Positions 1 through 4,285 of a stretch of 5,743 bases of DNA are shown in pieces. The DNA comes from Acidobacteriota bacterium (GTDB lineage: Bacteria > Acidobacteriota > Terriglobia > Bryobacterales > Bryobacteraceae), in the NCBI GenBank assembly GCA_021788955.1, contig JAJYKC010000209.1:1-5743 (forward strand). The letters are read 5' to 3'. Position numbers and translations under genes: made by a program. Positions within the stretch are counted from its first letter, which is position 1, and every line of letters begins with the position of its first letter. The notes under the pieces are model-generated. The model worked only from the letters and a program-made list of their open reading frames with translations. It did no database searches and was not told the DNA's origin.

Positions 1-68
1 ACCTGCTGAGAGGACGAATTTATCGGGGAACTGTTGACCGCCTCGTTCGACTGCACGTAGGACGCCCA

Positions 69-254
69 CTACTCCCAGTAGTCTCCAACGGTCTGCGTAC
101 CTGCAAGGGAGTCCGTCGAATTGCTCGCTTCCCGCGTTAAATGGTGAATGGCGTAATGAACCGTGGTGCTGTCGGAGCACTGCCCCAAAGCCCCGCGGGA
201 GGAGGCAAGCCAAACCGCAGCCGCGAGGACCGGAAGGAGAATTCGGCGCGCCAC
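69..254 (-). CDS. Small secreted protein, second gene of the pair (possibly interrupted by TAG)
   Basis: This is a 61-residue product of unknown function. A GTG start at 254 is chosen because GGAGGT (261-266) sits 6 bases before it. The N-terminus is a clear export signal: two arginines at residues 3-4, a hydrophobic Leu/Ala/Val core at about 5-17, then Ala-Leu-Gly-Gln near residue 25. The mature part begins with a Cys and is rich in Ser, Thr and Asn. The start lies 4 bases after the stop of the upstream gene (259-720), so the two are probably co-transcribed and translationally coupled. The Cys after Gly-Gln is not a good lipobox, so a lipoprotein is unlikely. The frame ends at TAG (69-71), but downstream codons to the window edge stay open and read as Ser/Asn-rich sequence with Trp and Tyr. 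The true gene may therefore be longer and broken here. I do not recognise a domain. The start and signal peptide are well supported; the end is not. Confidence 0.6.
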   Translation of the reverse strand: MARRILLPVLAAAVWLASSRGALGQCSDSTTVHYAIHHLTREASNSTDSLAGTQTVGDYWE

Positions 255-258
255 AGGC

Positions 259-720
259 CTACCTCCACGCGCCAACGGCGCCCCTGACCTGCAAGTCGAT
301 GAATTGTCTGAGACCAGCGAAGCTGGACGGAGAGATCTTTGCCTGAATAACGGCCATCGCGGAAGATGCGAGAGACGCCCTGCGCACAGCGAAGGAGTGG
401 ACGACGGCCGGGTCCGGACTCTCGCGGGCCAACTTGCGGCGGCTTCCGTACCGAAGAGCCTCCTGCCTGAGCTGCTCCCCTTGAGCCACGGACACTCGTG
501 CCGCATCGTCAACAGCCTGAAGCTCCGCCGGCGCGACGTGCAACCCGGCAGCCCTATCCCCACGACCGGCTCGGGCGCCGCTGGAACTGGCGACCTGGTG
601 CAGGAATATGATGTACAACGCCGAAGCCTCAGGACCGGAATTCTGAGCGGTCAACACAGCCGGCCAGACAAACGCCAGTACATTAGCGAGGAATAAAACA
701 CCTATTCTCGGAATCGTCAC
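259..720 (-). CDS. Secreted Ala/Arg-rich helical protein, first gene of the pair
   Basis: This encodes 153 residues from a GTG start at 720, chosen because AAGGGAGT (726-733) lies 5 bases upstream. Residues 1-25 form a signal peptide: Arg at 5, a hydrophobic core at 7-23, and a Leu-Thr-Ala cleavage context before Gln26. The mature protein should be exported to the periplasm or beyond. It starts with an aromatic/hydrophobic stretch (about 34-43, Ala-Leu-Tyr-Ile-Ile-Phe), is then helical and rich in Ala, Arg, Gln and Glu, and ends with a Phe-Ala-Gly-Leu-Arg-Gln-Phe-Ile segment near 134-141. From memory, this order resembles a family of roughly 150-residue acidobacterial secreted proteins of unknown role, often followed by a second small secreted gene, as here. 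I have not aligned it. Codons such as AGA, ATA, TTA and GTA near the start are less GC-biased than in the genes right of 1250. There is no predicted enzyme activity. Confidence 0.7.
   Translation of the reverse strand: MTIPRIGVLFLANVLAFVWPAVLTAQNSGPEASALYIIFLHQVASSSGARAGRGDRAAGLHVAPAELQAVDDAARVSVAQGEQLRQEALRYGSRRKLARESPDPAVVHSFAVRRASLASSAMAVIQAKISPSSFAGLRQFIDLQVRGAVGAWR
261..266 (-). promoter_or_regulatory. Strong Shine-Dalgarno GGAGGT for the GTG start at 254
   Basis: On the minus strand the sequence reads GGAGGT, then six bases, then GTG at 254. The final T of GGAGGT is also the T of the TAG stop that ends the preceding gene (261-259). A ribosome finishing the first gene would therefore sit directly on the initiation site of the second. 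This decides the start of the 69-254 gene and argues against the longer reading frame that runs back to 563. Confidence 0.75.
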
Positions 721-725
721 CTTTT

Positions 726-733
726 ACTCCCTT
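726..733 (-). promoter_or_regulatory. Shine-Dalgarno AAGGGAGT for the GTG start at 720
   Basis: The minus strand reads AAGGGAGT followed by five bases and then GTG at 720. The site supports this unusual GTG start for the first secreted-protein gene and fits the signal peptide that immediately follows. Confidence 0.65.
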
Positions 734-756
734 GATCCTCCGATTTATTCCGCTCA

Positions 757-788
757 ATTATACGCCCCTAAGGGGGGGGTGACGTCAA
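757..788 (-). promoter_or_regulatory. Sigma70-type promoter with a C8 tract in the spacer
   Basis: On the minus strand a perfect TATAAT occupies 762-757, about 36 bases before the GTG at 720, giving a leader of about 30 bases. The best -35 candidate, TTGACG, occupies 788-783. The spacer is 20 bases, longer than the usual 16-18, and contains eight consecutive C residues (779-772). A TGACGTCA palindrome (780-787) overlaps the -35 box. The -10 is convincing. The -35 assignment is less so because of the spacing, so an activator or a change in tract length may be needed for full activity. Confidence 0.55.
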
Positions 789-1255
789 CAGGTAGATTCG
801 CTATTACGCCGCTCCTTTCGAGGATCCGACCACCGCCCGATCCGATGGCGCCTACATCCATCGGTACATCCGTAACCGTTTTCGCTACCAGCCCGCCGCC
901 TGGCGCGACCCCGTCCGTCCTCGCCGCATGGGCTTCCTTTCCGCCCCTTCTTCGACCTGGCCGCTAGTCACAGTTCCAACGTAAACTGACGGGCGGCAAG
1001 ATATCTAGGCCTGTCACCCCAGCAATGAACGCTCGCTCCTCGGCACGACGCAAGCGCGCGTCTCTCGCATGACTGCGATCCGTCAGGAGCCCTCACGACC
1101 GCAGCCTAGCCGGGGGCGCCGGGAACTGAGGCCAGCTCGATGGTCAGCGAGTAGTCAACAACCATGCCAGGGCACCGCGTGTGCCCGCCCGATCCCATCC
1201 GGCCTCTCCGCGTTTCCCAAACCCCACCCGCCGCGTTCGCCTCAACAGCCCCACC
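789..1255. other. Intergenic stretch without a convincing gene
   Basis: No reading frame here has a start, ribosome site and protein-like content together. Plus-strand frames from 779 and 1069 are Pro/Ser/Arg-rich and look non-coding. One plus-strand frame (796-984) has third positions that almost avoid A but lacks a start codon. A perfect 6-bp hairpin lies at 1170-1186. Base composition is more balanced between C and G than in the region to the right. The stretch separates the LysR stop from the secreted-gene promoter and may be decayed sequence. Confidence 0.6.
1170..1186 (-). terminator. Hairpin downstream of the LysR gene, weak terminator candidate
   Basis: GGGCAC and GTGCCC form a perfect 6-bp stem around a 5-base loop, about 70 bases past the LysR stop. 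On the minus strand it is followed by a mixed sequence rather than a T run, so it is not a canonical intrinsic terminator. It could protect the 3' end of the LysR transcript or be incidental in GC-rich DNA. Confidence 0.25.
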
Positions 1256-2167
1256 TTACAACGCCGCCCCCAGTAACTCCGGCCCGAAATCCCTTACAAA
1301 ATGAATAAATGCCCCACCTAACCCGTCTAACTCCGGCCCCTGCGGATACACAAACGACATATCCCGGGTAACTCGCAGCCCACTTACTTCCACTTCCCGC
1401 AGCCCCGTCGAATTCAGAATCGCCCACCGCGACACCAGCCCCACGCCCATCCCCGACTCCACCGCCGTCTTGATCGCCTCCGTCGCATCCAGTTCCATCA
1501 CAATCTTCAGCTTCCCCACATCCACCCCCGCCGCCCCCAGCGCCGCCTCCACCACCTGCCGCGTCCCCGACCCCCGCTCCCGAATCAGCAGCGGCGACTC
1601 CGCCAGCATCTCAATCGTCACCGGCCCAGCCTTCCTCCCCGCCCACACGTGCTCCCTCGGCACAATCGGCACAATGTCGTCCTCCATGAACGTTTCCGTC
1701 CGCACATCCGTCCGGTGCGCCGGCCCCTCAATCATCCCCAGCTCAATCCGCCCGTCCCCCAGCCAGTCGATCACCGCCTCCGTGTTCCCGCTCTCCACCG
1801 AAAACCGCACCTCCTTATGCGTCCCCGCAAACGCACCCACCAGCCGCGGCAATATGTACTGCGAAATCGTCGTCGACGCCCCAATCCGCAGCGTCCCTCG
1901 CCGCTCCCCGGCGAGCAGCCCCATCTCCCGCCGCGCCTCTTCATACAACGCCCCGATCCGCCGCGCGTACCCCAGCAGCGCCGTCCCCGCCGCCGTCAGC
2001 GTCACCCTCCCGCCCGAACGGTCAAACAACCGCACGCCCAAATCCTGCTCGAGTTTCTTCACCTGCAGCGTCACCGCGGGCTGCGTCAACCGCAGCGCCT
2101 CCGCCGCCTGCGTGAAGTTCAGCCGCTCCGCCGCCTCGCGAAACACTTTCAGCCGGAAGTCGTCCAT
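1256..2167 (-). CDS. LysR-family transcriptional regulator (CysL/CbbR-like)
   Basis: This is a 303-residue regulator, normal length for the family. Residues 1-60 form the winged helix-turn-helix: Asn-Phe-Thr-Gln-Ala-Ala at 17-22, Leu-Thr-Gln-Pro-Ala-Val at 27-32, and Leu-Glu-Gln-Asp-Leu-Gly-Val-Arg-Leu-Phe at 39-48. A linker helix follows to about 90. The effector-binding domain begins at Gly91, with Ile-Gly-Ala-Ser-Thr-Thr at 95-100, Arg-Glu-Arg-Gly-Ser-Gly-Thr-Arg at 196-203, and Glu-Ser-Gly-Met-Gly-Val-Gly-Leu at 237-244. These resemble the CysL/CbbR branch as I know it. The protein is cytoplasmic and acts as a DNA-binding tetramer in known relatives. The ATG at 2167 has AAGGGG only 2 bases upstream, a short spacing, but no better in-frame start is seen. 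It is divergent from gabD1 across 65 bases, so it probably controls gabD1 and itself. The effector is unknown. Codons end mostly in G. Confidence 0.95.
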   Translation of the reverse strand: MDDFRLKVFREAAERLNFTQAAEALRLTQPAVTLQVKKLEQDLGVRLFDRSGGRVTLTAAGTALLGYARRIGALYEEARREMGLLAGERRGTLRIGASTTISQYILPRLVGAFAGTHKEVRFSVESGNTEAVIDWLGDGRIELGMIEGPAHRTDVRTETFMEDDIVPIVPREHVWAGRKAGPVTIEMLAESPLLIRERGSGTRQVVEAALGAAGVDVGKLKIVMELDATEAIKTAVESGMGVGLVSRWAILNSTGLREVEVSGLRVTRDMSFVYPQGPELDGLGGAFIHFVRDFGPELLGAAL

Positions 2168-2232
2168 CGCCCCTTCATCATAGCCGCCACCCTGCCCGCG
2201 CCCCTCTCTCCGCGGTACAACAGAGTACGGAT
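2168..2232. promoter_or_regulatory. Divergent LysR/gabD1 intergenic control region
   Basis: Both start codons face away from this 65-base gap, so both promoters and the LysR operator should lie in or near it. A dyad GTAC-N6-GTAC occupies 2215-2228, ending 4 bases before the gabD1 ATG. It is close to, but one base shorter than, the T-N11-A pattern of LysR boxes. A CCGCGG palindrome lies at 2210-2215. No clear -35/-10 pair is seen in this C-rich sequence, and gabD1 has no strong Shine-Dalgarno. The assignment rests mainly on gene arrangement. Confidence 0.5.
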
Positions 2233-3597
2233 ATGCCCATCGCTTCCATTAACCCCACCACCGGCGAAACCCTCCGCGTCTTCGACCCCCTCGCCGATCA
2301 CGCCGCCGAAGAAAAACTCGAGCTCGCCTGGACCGCATTTCTCCAATGGCGCCGCACCGCCTTCGCCCTACGCCGCGAAATCCTCCTCAACGCCGCCGAA
2401 ATCCTCGAAACGGAAAAGCGCGCCTTCGGCGAACTCATGACCCTCGAAATGGGCAAAACCCTTTCCTCCGCCATCGCCGAAGCGGAAAAGTGCGCCGCCG
2501 GCTGCCGCTACTACGCCGAAAACGCCGAACAGCAGCTCGCTCCGGAAGAAATCCCCATCGGCCCCGCCCGCTCCTTCGTCGAGTTCCAACCCCTCGGCCC
2601 CATCCTCGCCGTCATGCCCTGGAATTTCCCCTTCTGGCAGGTGCTACGCTTCGTCGCCCCCGCGCTCATGGCCGGAAACGTCTGCCTCCTCAAGCACGCC
2701 TCCAACGTCCCCCAATGCGCCCTCGCCATCGAGGACCTCCTCCATCGCGCCGGCGTCCCAAAAGGCGGCTTCCAAACCCTCCTCATCGAAGCCGCGCAAG
2801 TCGAATCGCTCCTGAACGACGACCGCATCGCCGCCGTCACTCTCACCGGCAGCGAACCCGCCGGCCGCGCCGTCGCCAGTCAGGCCGCCCGCCAGATAAA
2901 GAAAGCCGTCCTCGAACTCGGCGGCTCGGACCCCTTCATCGTCATGCCTAGCGCAGATCTCGACGCCGCTATCTCAACCGGCATCCGCGCCCGCACCATC
3001 AACAACGGCCAGTCCTGCATCGCCGCCAAGCGCTTCTTCATCCACGATTCCATCTACCCCGAATTCGAAAAGCGCTTCGTCGAAGGCATGAAATCCCTCA
3101 AGATCGGCGACCCCATGGAGGCCTCCACCCAAATCGGCCCGCTCGCCACCTCGAACATCCGCCGCGAACTGCACGACCAGGTCCGCCGCGCCGTCGACAC
3201 TGGCGCCACCCTTCTCACCGGCGGCCAACCCCTCGACCGCCCCGGCAACTTCTACCCGCCCACCGTCCTCGCCGGCCTCCCGCGCGAATCCCCCGTCTTC
3301 CGCGAAGAACTCTTTGGCCCCGTCGCCATGCTCTTCCGCGTCAACGACGCCGCGCAAGCCATCGAACTCGCCAACGATTCCCCCTTTGGCCTCGGCTCCA
3401 GCGCCTGGACGCGCGACCCCGGCGAACAGCGCGCCTTCATCGACGGCATCCAATCCGGCCAGGTCTTCGTCAACGCCATGTGCGCCAGCGACCCCCGCCT
3501 CCCCTTCGGCGGCGTCAAACGCAGCGGCTACGGCCGCGAACTCGCCCGCTTCGGCATCCGCGAGTTCGTCAACATCAAGACCGTCGTCATCGCTTGA
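2233..3597 (+). CDS. gabD1: Succinate-semialdehyde dehydrogenase, GabD1 type
   Basis: This 454-residue cytoplasmic enzyme oxidises succinate semialdehyde to succinate with NAD(P)+, the last step of GABA breakdown and of the alpha-ketoglutarate decarboxylase bypass. It is a full-length aldehyde dehydrogenase with all key residues: Met-Pro-Trp-Asn at 128-131 (Asn131 oxyanion hole), Lys154 in Leu-Leu-Lys-His-Ala-Ser-Asn-Val-Pro for cofactor binding, Gly-Ser-Glu-Pro-Ala-Gly at 206-211, Leu-Glu-Leu-Gly-Gly at 227-231 (general base Glu228), Gly-Gln-Ser-Cys at 259-262 (nucleophile Cys262), and Glu-Glu-Leu-Phe-Gly-Pro at 358-363. The opening Met-Pro-Ile-Ala-Ser-Ile-Asn-Pro, the Gly-Ser-Asp-Pro-Phe-Ile-Val-Met-Pro stretch and the ending Asn-Ile-Lys-Thr-Val match Mycobacterium GabD1 as I recall it. 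NAD versus NADP preference cannot be read here. The ATG lacks a strong Shine-Dalgarno. Third positions are overwhelmingly C. Its 3' end overlaps the convergent methyltransferase gene. No aminotransferase (gabT) is in the window, so the exact substrate is inferred. Confidence 0.95.
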   Translation: MPIASINPTTGETLRVFDPLADHAAEEKLELAWTAFLQWRRTAFALRREILLNAAEILETEKRAFGELMTLEMGKTLSSAIAEAEKCAAGCRYYAENAEQQLAPEEIPIGPARSFVEFQPLGPILAVMPWNFPFWQVLRFVAPALMAGNVCLLKHASNVPQCALAIEDLLHRAGVPKGGFQTLLIEAAQVESLLNDDRIAAVTLTGSEPAGRAVASQAARQIKKAVLELGGSDPFIVMPSADLDAAISTGIRARTINNGQSCIAAKRFFIHDSIYPEFEKRFVEGMKSLKIGDPMEASTQIGPLATSNIRRELHDQVRRAVDTGATLLTGGQPLDRPGNFYPPTVLAGLPRESPVFREELFGPVAMLFRVNDAAQAIELANDSPFGLGSSAWTRDPGEQRAFIDGIQSGQVFVNAMCASDPRLPFGGVKRSGYGRELARFGIREFVNIKTVVIA

Positions 3598-4276
3598 CCC
3601 GGCGGGCCCTGGCTTCCTCGGAGTTCTCGATCACGGCGAGCACCGCCTCGCGGCGGGTGCCGCCCCGAAGCACCCGCAAATTGTACGCCCGGCCTTCGGA
3701 GTCCGGCTTTCTTCCCAGACGCTCCAGGTAAGCAGCCTTGAGAAAGGCCTTGTCGCTGCCGAGGCGAAGGATCGCCTCCGGCGGACAGTGGCTCACCTTC
3801 TTCGCCTCGACTTCGAACAGCCACTCGTCGCGAATCCCGATAGATGAAACCTCGAAGCCCGTCTGAGCCAGTAAGTGCCTCAGAGTGACCTCGGTGAATC
3901 CATTCAGGTGAAAGTCCCCCTCATAAGCCTGGGTCCCGTAGCAACATTGGATCAGCTCCTGCTGCCCCTCCACCGACTGCCGTTCCTCCGCTTCGAGTAG
4001 ATGCAGCAGATGCCGCAGGCTCGGAACGCGGATCCAAAGTCTTCCCCCCATCGCCAGCACGCGGTTCCATTCCCGCAAGGCGGTCGGGCCCGCCGCGCGA
4101 GGCAGGTGCTCGAGCACGTCCTGCGCGATCACCTCAGCGCAGGAAAAATCCTTGACCGGCTTTAGCCACGAGACATCGCAGAGCAGATCCGGCTTGTGCT
4201 GCGGTTGAAAGTCGACATTCACGTACCCCGGCCGGTGGTCGAAGCCGCAGCCCACGTTCAGCTTGAGAAGTTCCAT
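3587..4276 (-). CDS. SAM-dependent methyltransferase with C-terminal DUF4214-like segment
   Basis: This is a 229-residue class I methyltransferase. The start ATG at 4276 is chosen because GAGGA (4281-4285) lies 4 bases upstream and the fold begins at once. Motif I is Leu-Asn-Val-Gly-Cys-Gly at 6-11, with the acidic ribose-binding position near Asp22 and Asp-Val-Leu-Glu-His-Leu at 53-58. Leu-Arg-Glu-Trp-Asn-Arg-Val-Leu at 67-74 leads into Gly-Gly-Arg-Leu at 77-80 and Arg-Val-Pro-Ser at 83-86, typical of Methyltransf_11-type enzymes often found in polysaccharide loci. Residues 178-222 read as a DUF4214-like unit: Phe-Leu-x3-Tyr-Leu-x-Arg-Leu-Gly-Arg-x-Pro-Asp-x2-Gly, then Arg-Arg-Glu-Ala and a terminal Glu-Asn-Ser-Glu-Glu. 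There is no signal peptide, so it should be cytoplasmic. The methyl acceptor is unknown; a glycan or lipid-linked sugar is an inference. It follows the barrel gene by 7 bases, so the two are probably one operon. Its end overlaps gabD1 by 11 bases. Confidence 0.85.
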   Translation of the reverse strand: MELLKLNVGCGFDHRPGYVNVDFQPQHKPDLLCDVSWLKPVKDFSCAEVIAQDVLEHLPRAAGPTALREWNRVLAMGGRLWIRVPSLRHLLHLLEAEERQSVEGQQELIQCCYGTQAYEGDFHLNGFTEVTLRHLLAQTGFEVSSIGIRDEWLFEVEAKKVSHCPPEAILRLGSDKAFLKAAYLERLGRKPDSEGRAYNLRVLRGGTRREAVLAVIENSEEARARRVKR

Positions 4277-4280
4277 CCTG

Positions 4281-4285
4281 TCCTC
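4281..4285 (-). promoter_or_regulatory. Shine-Dalgarno GAGGA fixing the methyltransferase start
   Basis: The minus strand reads TGAGGACAGG then ATG at 4276. The TGA (4286-4284) ends the barrel gene and shares bases with GAGGA. This implies translational coupling and selects the start at 4276 over the longer in-frame extension to 4399, which would run inside the barrel gene. Confidence 0.65.

Noticed and set aside
69..563. Long minus-strand frame read from 563
   Set aside because: Its first 100 residues are Arg/Ser/Pro-rich shadow sequence inside the first secreted gene. A signal peptide and a strong ribosome site define a start at 254.
163..696. Plus-strand frame of 177 codons opposite the secreted genes
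   Set aside because: It is antisense to two genes with signal peptides and ribosome sites, has no ribosome site of its own, and its product is low-complexity Arg/Pro/Ser-rich.
765..775. CCCCT-A-AGGGG inverted repeat as a terminator
   Set aside because: It has a one-base loop, cannot form a stable hairpin with so short a loop, lacks a T run, and lies within the promoter spacer.
779..967. Plus-strand frame of 62 codons after the G8 tract
   Set aside because: The G run directly abuts the GTG, leaving no spacing, and the product is Pro/Ser/Thr-rich without recognisable structure.
1069..1308. Plus-strand frame of 79 codons
   Set aside because: It is Pro/Gln/Arg-rich, has no ribosome site, and overlaps the end of the LysR gene.
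1470..2440. Long plus-strand frames opposite LysR
   Set aside because: They are by-products of the C-rich plus strand: repetitive Pro/Arg/Ser products with no domains, opposite a complete LysR gene.
2346..3847. Alternative frames on both strands within gabD1
   Set aside because: gabD1 is intact with all catalytic residues. The other frames give Arg/Pro- or Gly/Ala/Asp-rich shadow products.
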